A stretch of 64,000 bases of DNA, taken from Lacinutrix himadriensis (lineage in GTDB: Bacteria > Bacteroidota > Bacteroidia > Flavobacteriales > Flavobacteriaceae). Location: assembly GCF_001418105.1 (NCBI RefSeq), contig NZ_LIQI01000032.1:124001-188000 (forward strand), in the 5' to 3' direction. Below, piece after piece: positions 35,121-43,690 of the stretch (within the stretch, counting starts at the first letter, position 1; each line of letters begins with the position of its first letter). A program made the position numbers and the translations under genes. The notes beneath the pieces were generated by a model, which saw only the letters and a list, made by a program, of their open reading frames with translations, was not told the origin of the DNA and searched no databases.

Positions 35121-35170
35121 TAGTTGCACTTTTTTAAGAACCTATTAACGGATACATTAATAAAATGAAA

Positions 35171-36349
35171 TTAGTATTCAAAAACACCATATTCACTTTT
35201 AATAGTCAAGCTTTTCACTTCGGAAGCTTCCACGCGACCAATAATTTTGGCATCTACGTTAAAAGATTTTGAAATAGCGATAATATCTTCAGCAATTTCT
35301 GGAGTTACATATAATTCCATTCTATGTCCGCAATTAAAAACTTGGTACATTTCTTTCCAATCTGTTTTAGATTGTTCTTGAATAAGTTTAAATAATGGTG
35401 GAACCGAAAACATATTATCTTTTACAATATGCAGGTTATCTATAAAGTGAAGTATTTTGGTTTGTGCTCCTCCTGAGCAATGTACCATTCCGTGCAAACG
35501 ATCGCTTTTATATTTAGATAAGATGGCACTAATAATTGGCGCATAGGTTCTAGTTGGTGATAATACTAGTTTTCCTGCATCAATAGGAGAATCTTGTACA
35601 GCGTCTGTTAATTTGACATTTCCAGAATACACTAAATCTTCTGGTACGGAAGCATCAAAACTTTCCGGATATTTTTCTGCTAAATATTTAGAGAAGACAT
35701 CGTGTCTTGCAGAAGTTAAGCCATTGCTTCCCATTCCGCCATTATATTCTTTCTCATAAGTAGCTTGACCAAAACTTTCTAAACCAACAATGACATCGCC
35801 AGGTTTAATGTTTGCATTATCCACAACATCTGCACGTTTCATTCTTGCCGTTACTGTAGAATCTACAATAATCGTTCTAACCAAATCACCAACATCTGCA
35901 GTTTCGCCTCCTGTAGAATGAATAGTAACACCAAAGGTTTTTAAGTCTTGAATAAGTTCTTCGGTACCATTAATGATTGCCGAAAGCACTTCGCCTGTAA
36001 TTAGGTTTTTATTTCTTCCAATAGTAGAGGAAAGCATAATATTATCTGTTGCACCAACGCAAAGTAAATCGTCAATATTCATGATAAGTGCATCTTGAGC
36101 AATACCTTTCCAAACAGAAATATCTCCTGTTTCTTTCCAGTACATATATGCTAGTGATGATTTTGTTCCAGCACCATCTGCGTGCATGATTAAACAATAA
36201 TCGTCATCATTGGTTAAATAATCTGGAACGATTTTACAGAATGCTTTTGGGAATAATCCTTTATCTATATTTTTTATAGCATTATGCACATCTTCTTTAG
36301 AAGCAGAAACTCCTCTTTGTGCATATCTTTTACTTACATCTTGGCTCAT
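35171..36349 (-). CDS. purM: phosphoribosylformylglycinamidine cyclo-ligase
   Basis: The 392-residue protein has the AIR-synthase fold: YAQRGVSASKEDVHNAIKN, HADGAGTKSSLAYMYW (ATP/Mg region), MNIDDLLCVGATD, GGETADVGDLVRTI and LHGMVHCSGGAQTKIL. It is about 40 residues longer than E. coli PurM and matches the Bacteroidota form. It makes AIR from FGAM in purine synthesis. It stands apart from the other purine genes. Confidence 0.93.
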   Translation of the reverse strand: MSQDVSKRYAQRGVSASKEDVHNAIKNIDKGLFPKAFCKIVPDYLTNDDDYCLIMHADGAGTKSSLAYMYWKETGDISVWKGIAQDALIMNIDDLLCVGATDNIMLSSTIGRNKNLITGEVLSAIINGTEELIQDLKTFGVTIHSTGGETADVGDLVRTIIVDSTVTARMKRADVVDNANIKPGDVIVGLESFGQATYEKEYNGGMGSNGLTSARHDVFSKYLAEKYPESFDASVPEDLVYSGNVKLTDAVQDSPIDAGKLVLSPTRTYAPIISAILSKYKSDRLHGMVHCSGGAQTKILHFIDNLHIVKDNMFSVPPLFKLIQEQSKTDWKEMYQVFNCGHRMELYVTPEIAEDIIAISKSFNVDAKIIGRVEASEVKSLTIKSEYGVFEY

Positions 36350-36389
36350 GAATCTATTTTGAGCAACAAAAATAGGAATTGTATTTTAG

Positions 36390-37061
36390 TTAATTATGAA
36401 TTATTGGATTAGAATTAATAATTGTTGGTACATCACTTGGTATTTTACTCTTTTTGTTAGTTCTACCAAAGTAATAATTTACTCCAAAAGCAATTCTCCA
36501 ATACACATCGTTTGCATCACCAAATACTTTTCCATCTAATTCATCTGAAAAGGTATGGTTATAATCGGTAAACAGTTTGATTCCAAAATCTTCCATTATT
36601 ATATATTCTACACCAATACCTCCTTGTATTTTCATATCTGTTGTTGTAAAATAATTAGATGCATTAACTCCTGCACCTGCAAAAACAAAAGGGGTAAAAA
36701 AGCTATCTGGCATCATGGTACTTTCTACATTAAGATCAAAAGACATGTATCCATTATTACTAATGTTTTTATGTGCAAGGTTGAATTTATTGTAGGTAAA
36801 ATTCACATTTACATAGGGATTAATATATCTTTTATAACCTACTTGACCATAAAACTCGAATAATGGATCTTGGTAATCTCCATTAATTACTGCGGTACCA
36901 ACAGCTGCTGTAAACACATTATTTGCTCTATATTGATAGAAAAAAGCATGTGAATTTTCTTTCGGTTGTTTACTTACTTCGGTTTTTGTTTGCGAATGAA
37001 CTTGAGAAAAACAAAAGCACAGGAATACAACTGTAAAAGATTGTTTTAAATATAAAATCAT
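36390..37061 (-). CDS. outer-membrane beta-barrel protein
   Basis: The 223-residue protein has a signal peptide (FTVVFLCFCFSQVHSQ). Alternating strands include FYQYRANNVFTAAVGTAVING, YGQVGYKRYINPYVNVNFTYN and FTPFVFAGAGVNASNY, with a closing strand YWRIAFGVNYYFG, as in small OmpA/OmpW-like barrels. It carries a 20-residue hydrophilic tail. No plug or OmpA domain. A terminator hairpin lies upstream, separating it from the small secreted gene. Role unknown. Confidence 0.8.
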   Translation of the reverse strand: MILYLKQSFTVVFLCFCFSQVHSQTKTEVSKQPKENSHAFFYQYRANNVFTAAVGTAVINGDYQDPLFEFYGQVGYKRYINPYVNVNFTYNKFNLAHKNISNNGYMSFDLNVESTMMPDSFFTPFVFAGAGVNASNYFTTTDMKIQGGIGVEYIIMEDFGIKLFTDYNHTFSDELDGKVFGDANDVYWRIAFGVNYYFGRTNKKSKIPSDVPTIINSNPIIHN

Positions 37062-37100
37062 GGGTATTACTTATTTAGGGATCCATCTAATATAAAAAAA

Positions 37101-37133
37101 TAAAGACAAATGAAGAAAGTTCATTTGTCTTTA
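37101..37133 (-). terminator. hairpin downstream of small secreted gene
   Basis: The 13-bp stem TAAAGACAAATGA/TCATTTGTCTTTA has a 7-nt loop with flanking A/T runs. Confidence 0.8.
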
Positions 37134-37196
37134 TTATAAATACTTAAAAACTTAAATTAACACAAAACAACTCGTAAAGTCATTTACTAACTATAA

Positions 37197-37337
37197 CTAG
37201 TTAATATTATTTTGAACTACGTGTTCTGTTTGTACTAAATCTTTTTTGAAATCTTGTTCCTCTTTTTCTTTACTAGCTTGCGAGAATATAAAAGTCGCAA
37301 CCATGAGCATAAGGACACTTAAGAAAAGCCTCTTCAT
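37197..37337 (-). CDS. small exported protein, 46 residues
   Basis: An ATG-to-TAG frame starting MKRLFLSVLMLMVATFIFSQ forms a complete signal peptide. A 26-residue mature part follows, rich in K, E, Q and N (ASKEKEEQDFKKDLVQTEHV). A terminator hairpin lies 64 bases downstream. The signal peptide makes this a credible gene. Function unknown. Confidence 0.6.
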   Translation of the reverse strand: MKRLFLSVLMLMVATFIFSQASKEKEEQDFKKDLVQTEHVVQNNIN

Positions 37338-37471
37338 TTTAAATTGATTTGATTAATAGCTCTGCTAAAATAAGCAAAACAGAAGAGACTAAACCCCTAT
37401 TAACCAAAGTATTCGTTGATATGTAAATTATATTAGACAAAATACAAAGTATTAACTTTTGTCCCATAAAA

Positions 37472-37496
37472 AAGGTCGCTTTTATTAAGCGACCTT
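37472..37496 (-). terminator. glnN terminator
   Basis: The 10-bp stem AAGGTCGCTT/AAGCGACCTT has a 5-nt loop and is followed on the minus strand by a T-run. Confidence 0.88.
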
Positions 37497-37517
37497 AATA
37501 TTAATGAATACTAATAT

Positions 37518-39704
37518 CTAGTTTGTAAACAGTAATTCTCTATATTTTGTTAGTGGCCAAAGCTCATCATCTACCAATAACTCTAACTTATCGCAATGGT
37601 ATCTAATATCATCAAATAGCGGTTTTACCTTAAAACAATATGCCTCGGCTTTCTTCTCTATATCTGCTAGCATATTCGCTTTTTTACGTTCGTTCGTCAT
37701 TTTAGTAACATTAGAATTTAAAGATTCTAAATGGCTGGATATGCTTTCAATTAAAACCATTTGTTCTTTGGCTAATTTTTTAAAATCCGCACCATAAATT
37801 TCTTTAAGTCCTCTTACGTTTTCAATTAAAATGTTTTGATATTTTACAGCAGTTGGCACGATATGATTTCTTGCGATATCACCAAGCACACGACTTTCTA
37901 TTTGTAAACGCATGGTATATTGCTCTACTTCTATTTCGTAACGCGCTTCCACTTCCACCTTATTCATAATACCTAAATCGCCATATAGATCGATAGCTTT
38001 TTTAGAGATTTTAGCTTTTAATGCTTCCGGAGTCGTTTTATTATTACTTAATCCGCGTTTTTTAGCTTCCTTTTCCCAAGCTTCTCCATACCCATTTCCT
38101 TCGAATAGAATGTTTTTAGATTTCTTGATGTATTCTCTTAGTATATTGAAAACCGCTTCGTCTTTCTTCAAGCTTTTCTTTTCAATTAAGGCATCTACTT
38201 CCCCTTTAAACTCTATTAATTGTTTTGCAACAATAGCGTTTAAAACCGTCATTGGATTTGCACAATTTGCTGTAGATCCTACTGCTCTAAATTCAAATTT
38301 GTTTCCGGTAAACGCAAAAGGAGACGTTCTGTTTCTATCGGTATTATCGAGTAGCACATCTGGAATCTTTCCTACGACATTCAATTTTAAATCTGTTTTT
38401 TCTTCCGGAGATAATTTACCATTAGTCACATTTTCCAGCTCACTTAATGTCTTCGTTAATTGTTCTCCTATAAATACAGAAATAATTGCAGGAGGCGCTT
38501 CATTTGCTCCTAAACGATGATCATTACTAGCAGATGCTATTGCAGCACGAAGAAGTTCTTCGTTATCATAAACCGCTTTAATGGTATTAATAAAAAAGGT
38601 TAAAAACTGTAAGTTGCTCATTGGTGTTTTCCCCGGACTTAAAAGATTTACTCCAGTATCTGTGGCTAAACTCCAATTGTTATGTTTCCCAGAACCGTTC
38701 ACTCCGGCAAATGGTTTCTCGTGAAAAAGCACTTTAAAATTATGACGTGCCGCAATTTTATCCATCACATCCATTAATAAGGAATTGTGATCTACTGCAA
38801 GATTTGCTTCGTCATAAACAGGCGCCAATTCAAATTGATTAGGAGCGACTTCGTTATGTCTTGTTTTAACTGGAATACCAAGTAACATACATTCGGTTTC
38901 TAAGTCTCGCATATATGCCATTGCTCGATTTGGTATGGTTCCAAAATAGTGATCATCTAGCTGTTGTCCTTTTGCTGGAGAATGTCCTAATAACGTACGA
39001 CCAGTTAATACTATATCTGGACGAGAATTAGCCAAGGCAAGATCGATTAAGAAATACTCTTGTTCCCAACCCAAAGAGGCATTTACTTTTTTTACATTTT
39101 TATCAAAATATTTACAAACGGCAACTGCTGCTTGATCTACGGCTTGCAACGCGCGAAGTAGCGGAGTTTTATAATCTAGCGCTTCTCCGGTATAGGAAAC
39201 AAAAACAGTAGGCACACAAAGTGTTGTACCATAAATAAATGCTGGTGAAGTTGGATCCCAAGCGGTGTAACCACGCGCTTCAAACGTATTACGAATGCCT
39301 CCATTAGGAAAACTGGAAGCATCTGGTTCTTGTTGTACTAGTTGTCCGCCTTCAAACTTCTCAATTGCTCTACCATTTCCAACAGGCTCAAAAAACGCAT
39401 CGTGCTTTTCTGCAGTAGCACCTGTTAGTGGTTGAAACCAATGGGTATAATGAGTCACTCCTTTAGAAATTGCCCATTCTTTCATACCTGTAGAAATATG
39501 ATCTGCAATGACTCTATCTATTTTTGAACCATTTTTAATGGCATCCTGCACACTTTTAAGTGCCTCTTTAGTTAAATATTGTTGCATGGTGTCTTCATTA
39601 AAGACATTAGCACCAAAAATGGAAGAACGACGTTCCTTTTCTTCAATGTGAACAGGTTTCCTATTATAGGTTTCTTTTACGGCATGAAATCTTAAGGTGG
39701 ACAT
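37518..39704 (-). CDS. glnN: glutamine synthetase type III
   Basis: The 728-residue protein has the GSIII length and motifs: N-terminal FGANVFNEDTMQQYL, GWEQEYFLIDLALANSRPD (Glu metal ligands), VAPNQFELAPVYDEANLAVDHN, FHEKPFAGVNGSGKHNNWSL (ATP-site loop) and NRTSPFAFTGNKFEFRAVGS. It forms double hexamers and makes glutamine from glutamate and ammonium. It diverges from a second, unrelated-class glutamine synthetase; the 185-base gap between them contains direct repeats. Confidence 0.96.
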   Translation of the reverse strand: MSTLRFHAVKETYNRKPVHIEEKERRSSIFGANVFNEDTMQQYLTKEALKSVQDAIKNGSKIDRVIADHISTGMKEWAISKGVTHYTHWFQPLTGATAEKHDAFFEPVGNGRAIEKFEGGQLVQQEPDASSFPNGGIRNTFEARGYTAWDPTSPAFIYGTTLCVPTVFVSYTGEALDYKTPLLRALQAVDQAAVAVCKYFDKNVKKVNASLGWEQEYFLIDLALANSRPDIVLTGRTLLGHSPAKGQQLDDHYFGTIPNRAMAYMRDLETECMLLGIPVKTRHNEVAPNQFELAPVYDEANLAVDHNSLLMDVMDKIAARHNFKVLFHEKPFAGVNGSGKHNNWSLATDTGVNLLSPGKTPMSNLQFLTFFINTIKAVYDNEELLRAAIASASNDHRLGANEAPPAIISVFIGEQLTKTLSELENVTNGKLSPEEKTDLKLNVVGKIPDVLLDNTDRNRTSPFAFTGNKFEFRAVGSTANCANPMTVLNAIVAKQLIEFKGEVDALIEKKSLKKDEAVFNILREYIKKSKNILFEGNGYGEAWEKEAKKRGLSNNKTTPEALKAKISKKAIDLYGDLGIMNKVEVEARYEIEVEQYTMRLQIESRVLGDIARNHIVPTAVKYQNILIENVRGLKEIYGADFKKLAKEQMVLIESISSHLESLNSNVTKMTNERKKANMLADIEKKAEAYCFKVKPLFDDIRYHCDKLELLVDDELWPLTKYRELLFTN

Positions 39705-39773
39705 AAGTTTATGTTTTATTTGTTTTACAAATTTACAATTTTTAGCTATAAAAAAAACAATACCCTAAAAAAA

Positions 39774-39822
39774 ATAGGGCTATTAACAACAATTCAATAA
39801 AATTAAAATGATTAGGGCTATT
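39774..39822. promoter_or_regulatory. direct repeats between the two glutamine synthetase genes
   Basis: TAGGGCTATT occurs at about 39775-39784 and 39813-39822, 38 bases apart (about 3.6 helical turns), and TACCCTA at 39761 is a partial inverted copy. The position in the shared divergent promoter region makes a nitrogen-responsive binding site plausible. The binding protein is unknown. Confidence 0.4.
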
Positions 39823-39889
39823 TTTTTATAGGCAATAATGAAAATTACTTATATTCGTAACCTTATTATTAATATAATTTGTAAGTATT

Positions 39890-40915
39890 ATGGCAAAAAT
39901 TAAATTAGAATACATTTGGTTAGATGGGTATTTCCCAACTCAAAACATGAGAAGTAAAACCAAAGTGGAAGAGCATGAAGATTTTCAAGGTACCATTGAA
40001 GAGCTAGATAATTGGTCTTTTGATGGTTCATCTACTAAACAAGCATCTGGAGGTTCTTCTGATTGTTTATTAAAACCAGTTGCAATTTACCCAGATCCTA
40101 CAAGAAGAAATGGTTATTTAGTAATGACAGAAGTTTTAAATGCAGATGGTACGCCACACGTTTCTAATGGAAGAGCTACGATTGAAGATGAAGATAATGA
40201 TTTCTGGTTTGGATTTGAGCAAGAGTATTTTATAATGGACACAAAAACACAATTACCTTTAGGTTTCCCTATTGGTGGTTATCCTGCTCCGCAAGGAATG
40301 TATTACTGTTCTGTTGGTGGTTTACATACACATGGTAGAAAACTAGTAGAAGAGCATGCAGATTTATGTATTGATGCAGGTTTAAATTTTGAAGGAATTA
40401 ACCAAGAAGTTGCTTCTGGGCAATGGGAATACCAATTGTTTGCAAAAGGCGCTAAACAAGCAGGTGATGAAATCTGGATTTCTCGTTATTTATTAGATAG
40501 ATTAACAGAACAATATGGTTACTATATTGAGTACCATCCAAAACCATTAGGTAGAGATATGGATTGGAATGGATCTGGAATGCATGCTAATTTCTCTAAC
40601 ACTGTTTTAAGAACATGTGGAAGTAAAGAAACGTACGAAAAAATATGTGAAGCATTTAGACCAGTTGTAAAAGAACACATGGCTGTTTACGGAGAATTTA
40701 ACGATCAACGTTTAACAGGAGACCATGAAACTGCATCTATTGATGATTTCTCTTACGGAGTATCAGATAGAGGAGCATCTATAAGAATACCAATTATTAC
40801 TGTTGAGAAAGGTTGGAAAGGATGGTTAGAAGACAGAAGACCTGCTTCTAATGGAGATCCATATAAAATTGCTGGTAGAATTATTAAGACTGTAAAGTCT
40901 GCAAATATTAGCTAA
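39890..40915 (+). CDS. eukaryotic-type glutamine synthetase (GSII-like)
   Basis: The 341-residue protein has a beta-grasp N-domain (IWLDGYFPTQNMRSKTKV) and catalytic motifs WSFDGSSTKQASGGSSDCLL, FGFEQEYFIMD, GINQEVASGQWEYQL, DWNGSGMHANFSN and SYGVSDRGASIRIP. The pattern and short length are of the decameric GSII class, not GSI (about 470) or GSIII. It makes glutamine. Pairing with glnN back to back is seen in Bacteroidota. A strong terminator follows. Confidence 0.95.
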   Translation: MAKIKLEYIWLDGYFPTQNMRSKTKVEEHEDFQGTIEELDNWSFDGSSTKQASGGSSDCLLKPVAIYPDPTRRNGYLVMTEVLNADGTPHVSNGRATIEDEDNDFWFGFEQEYFIMDTKTQLPLGFPIGGYPAPQGMYYCSVGGLHTHGRKLVEEHADLCIDAGLNFEGINQEVASGQWEYQLFAKGAKQAGDEIWISRYLLDRLTEQYGYYIEYHPKPLGRDMDWNGSGMHANFSNTVLRTCGSKETYEKICEAFRPVVKEHMAVYGEFNDQRLTGDHETASIDDFSYGVSDRGASIRIPIITVEKGWKGWLEDRRPASNGDPYKIAGRIIKTVKSANIS

Positions 40916-40943
40916 TACCATTTACATTATTTAATTATCCATT

Positions 40944-40974
40944 AAAAAGGCTGTCTGTATAGATAGCCTTTTTT
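40944..40974 (+). terminator. glutamine synthetase terminator
   Basis: The stem AAAAAGGCTGTCT/AGATAGCCTTTTT has one G-U pair, a GTAT loop and a T-run. Confidence 0.9.
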
Positions 40975-41075
40975 TTATGTGAGTAATTTATGCTTTTGAG
41001 TTTTTAAGTTTTTTTCGCTAACTTCGTTTAGATGCAGATGTAGGTTCTTGAAAACGGACTTATATTGTTTTAACC

Positions 41076-41085
41076 GTTGTAACAC
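41076..41085 (+). repeat. 5' cassette-like boundary of RES-like gene
   Basis: GTTGTAACAC lies 12 bases before the start codon. It is the exact inverse of GTGTTACAAC right after the gene's stop (42077-42086); extending outward, 14 bp match with one mismatch. Confidence 0.5.
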
Positions 41086-41097
41086 ATTTAACGAAAA

Positions 41098-42072
41098 ATG
41101 AGCAATAAAGATGTATTAAAAGACTTTCCTTCATTGGAAAATTCGTTAAAAGCTATAAAAAAATTAAATAAATCTGAATTTCCTTTTTATGATAAAGAGA
41201 AATACCCGAAAAAAGAAGATTATATAAACGAAGTTTATTCAATAATTCAAAAAGAGTTCTTAATTTCACCTCCAAATTTATTACTATCTACGAAATGTAA
41301 AGATTTTAACTTTAACTTATTTAGAGTTAGAGAATATTCAACATTTACTGATATAGATATGTTTTCTGAATATTCATATCCACCAATAAATCTTACCAAA
41401 ATGGGAAGATGTAATTTCCCTGAAAAACCTGTTTTTTATTGCTCTAATAATCCAATCACTTCACTTTTTGAAACAATTCGAGATGACGACTTTAAAAATA
41501 AAATGTATTGTATTTCTAAATGGAACGTGAATAATACTGAAGAAATATTACTTTTTGAAAATTATTTAAGATCAGAATTACCACCTGATAATGAATTTAA
41601 AATTTTCAAAGAACTCTTGGATGAAAAAATAGAAGAAACTTTTAAAGGAGAATTATCTCAAAATAAAAAGAAAGGATTAATTAAATATCTAGAATTTATT
41701 GACACCAAATTTATTGAGGATAATGACTATTCAGTTTCATCTTCTATTGCTTACAAATCCTTATTTCCTATACATAATATGGGAACTGACATACTAATGT
41801 ATCCAAGTAAACAAACAATGCAGAAAGGAGTTAATATGGCTATCAATCCTAATTTTGTTGATAATCATATGAACGCTAATAGGTTTTATATAATTAAAGT
41901 AAATAAAAGAGAACAAAATAATGTATTGTTTGAAATCAGTTTTATTAATTATGGTATTGTAAATAATCGAAAAATAATGTGGAGTAAAATAAAAGATAAT
42001 GACTTGACTTTTGAGAATATTATAATTGAAGATTTTGGCCAATCATTTTATAAAACAATTACAAAAAAATAA
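41098..42072 (+). CDS. RES-domain-like protein in a cassette-like setting
   Basis: The 324-residue protein is very Asn/Lys/Ile-rich with no signal peptide. The middle has NLFRVREYSTF, then MGRCNFPEKPVFYCSNNPITSLFET, which resembles the RES core (R..., GR-x-N-x-P...VFYxS, acidic residue). RES proteins are NAD-consuming toxins or related enzymes. No adjacent antitoxin (Xre-like) gene is present, so the toxin reading is uncertain. The gene stands alone between an inverted repeat pair and is followed by the degenerate repeat seen after several genes at 61-64 kb. AT content is higher than in the flanking core genes. Confidence 0.5.
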   Translation: MSNKDVLKDFPSLENSLKAIKKLNKSEFPFYDKEKYPKKEDYINEVYSIIQKEFLISPPNLLLSTKCKDFNFNLFRVREYSTFTDIDMFSEYSYPPINLTKMGRCNFPEKPVFYCSNNPITSLFETIRDDDFKNKMYCISKWNVNNTEEILLFENYLRSELPPDNEFKIFKELLDEKIEETFKGELSQNKKKGLIKYLEFIDTKFIEDNDYSVSSSIAYKSLFPIHNMGTDILMYPSKQTMQKGVNMAINPNFVDNHMNANRFYIIKVNKREQNNVLFEISFINYGIVNNRKIMWSKIKDNDLTFENIIIEDFGQSFYKTITKK

Positions 42073-42075
42073 AAA

Positions 42076-42193
42076 CGTGTTACAACACCTAGTATATTTC
42101 ATTGATGTCTTTTAGCCTACTTACGAAAATCCTTGTGACTTTTCTATTCGGTTTATATTTGCTAAACCGCATGCTTAAACACGCAACTAATCA
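42076..42193 (+). repeat. cassette-like 3' repeat, copy A
   Basis: It starts CGTGTTACAACACC directly after the stop of the RES-like gene. The core is GCCTACTTACGAAAATCC ... TTTATATTTGCTAAACCGC, and it ends GCAACTAATCA. The core lines up with copies on the minus strand at 61154-61212, 61915-61972 and 63510-63568, always downstream of a gene in the same orientation. Confidence 0.6.
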
Positions 42194-42221
42194 AACACAA
42201 ACACTCCAAACCAACCTCTCC

Positions 42222-43166
42222 CTAACTCCCTCTAAACACTAAGACGATAAAAATACCGTAAAGCATAACTAAACCAAATCCTTTTATTTTGTTTATTTCG
42301 TGTCTTTTTGGAAGCAATGCTAAAACTAGAACTAGAGAAGCAAAGATTAGCATCCAAAAGATATCGCGAGATAGTATTAAAGACTCTGTTACTGGAATGG
42401 TTTTAATCATAGAAGTTAAACCAAGTACCGAACCAATATTAAAAATATTAGAACCAATTAAGTTTCCTAAAGAGATTGCTTTTTCTTGTTTCGCTGCTGC
42501 AATTACAGAAGCTGCTAATTCTGGAACACTGGTTCCAATTGCAATCATAGTAACACCAATTACTGCTTCACTAACTCCAAGTTGTGTTGCAATTTCTGTA
42601 GCTCCTTTTACCAACCACTCACTACCAAAATATAAAGCCAAAGCACCTATAAGTAACCAAATAATCATTTTAAAATTGGAAACGGTTGCTAAAGCATCAT
42701 CTACTTCTTCGGAAACTTCCGCGTTTTTCTGACTTCTAATTAAAAAGATTACAAATACAATTAAAGCTGTAAAAAGGATTGCACCTTCTATTGCTGTTAG
42801 TTGGTTATCATTCCAAAGAAAATAATATAACGCAATAGAGAACAACATCATTACTGGCCAGTTTACCTTATAAAAAGACTTATCGACACCTATAGAACCA
42901 ACTATTGCCGTAATACCTAGCACCAAACCAATATTTGCGATATTAGAACCTACCACATTATTTATTGCAATTGCTGGAGAGCCAGACAGCGCTGCGTTTA
43001 AACTCACTAGTAATTCTGGAGCTGAAGTCGCAAAAGACACCACAGTCATACCAATAACTATCTTAGATATGTTTAATTTAAAAGATAAAGCAACCGAAGC
43101 ACGAACTAGAAACTCACCTCCTATTACTAACAAAACAAAGCCTAAAATCAAAAAAGCAATACTCAT
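42222..43166 (-). CDS. calcium/sodium antiporter (YrbG-like CaCA family)
   Basis: The 314-residue protein has about ten transmembrane helices and two alpha repeats: SFATSAPELLVSLNAAL with VVGSNIANIGLVLG, and AIGTSVPELAASVIAAA with LIGSNIFNIGSVLG. The paired S/T-x-PE and GSN-x-N motifs form the ion-binding site. It exchanges Na+ (or H+) for Ca2+ at the inner membrane. A short acidic loop (KNAEVSEEVDDALA) joins the halves. It is monocistronic. Confidence 0.94.
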   Translation of the reverse strand: MSIAFLILGFVLLVIGGEFLVRASVALSFKLNISKIVIGMTVVSFATSAPELLVSLNAALSGSPAIAINNVVGSNIANIGLVLGITAIVGSIGVDKSFYKVNWPVMMLFSIALYYFLWNDNQLTAIEGAILFTALIVFVIFLIRSQKNAEVSEEVDDALATVSNFKMIIWLLIGALALYFGSEWLVKGATEIATQLGVSEAVIGVTMIAIGTSVPELAASVIAAAKQEKAISLGNLIGSNIFNIGSVLGLTSMIKTIPVTESLILSRDIFWMLIFASLVLVLALLPKRHEINKIKGFGLVMLYGIFIVLVFRGS

Positions 43167-43234
43167 AATTATTTTTTTTTACGAAGATAGTATTTCTTCT
43201 AAATGAAAAAACAAAACTTAAAATTTAGTTGAAA

Positions 43235-43274
43235 AACTATATTTATAGTTGTATAACTACATAAATAGTTATAC
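43235..43274. promoter_or_regulatory. twin palindromic operators before blaI-like gene
   Basis: AACTATATTTATAGTT (43235-43250) and the perfect palindrome GTATAACTA-N6-TAGTTATAC (43251-43274) lie side by side, about 55 bases before the repressor start. BlaI/MecI repressors bind such dyads at their own promoters. Confidence 0.65.
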
Positions 43275-43328
43275 ATTTAATAAAAATTAATTAGATCCCC
43301 ATTTTATGGGAACAAAAATATGTTTTCG

Positions 43329-43688
43329 ATGCAGAAACTAACCAACAAAGAAGAAGAGATTATGCACATTTTATGGAAGCTTGAAAAGGCTTTTGTAAAA
43401 GATGTTTTAAAAGAAATAACGGACGACAAACCGCATTACAATACACTTTCTACTATTATTAGAAATCTGGAAGAGAAAGGTTATGTTAGTTATACTGCCT
43501 ACGGAAAAACGCATCAATACTTTCCTATAATAACCAAAGAAGCGTATAAAAAGAAGTTTATGAACACTGCCATAGACAATTACTTTAATAGCTCTTATAA
43601 AAATGTAGTTTCCTTTTTTGCTAAAGAAGAGAAAATAAGTGTTGCAGAACTGAAGGAGATTATTTCCATAATTGAACAAAAAAAATAA
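43329..43688 (+). CDS. BlaI/MecI-family repressor
   Basis: The 119-residue protein has a winged HTH (LTNKEEEIMHILWKLEKAFVKDVLKEI, then LSTIIRNLEEKGYVSYTAYGKTHQYFP) and a C-terminal dimerisation helix pair with KISVAELKEIISIIEQKK. I chose the second ATG (MQKLTNKEEE), the standard family start; an ATG three codons earlier is possible. It should repress its own operon from the twin palindromes and be released through the M56 partner encoded 2 bases downstream. A beta-lactam link is not implied in Bacteroidota. Confidence 0.93.
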   Translation: MQKLTNKEEEIMHILWKLEKAFVKDVLKEITDDKPHYNTLSTIIRNLEEKGYVSYTAYGKTHQYFPIITKEAYKKKFMNTAIDNYFNSSYKNVVSFFAKEEKISVAELKEIISIIEQKK

Positions 43689-43690
43689 GC

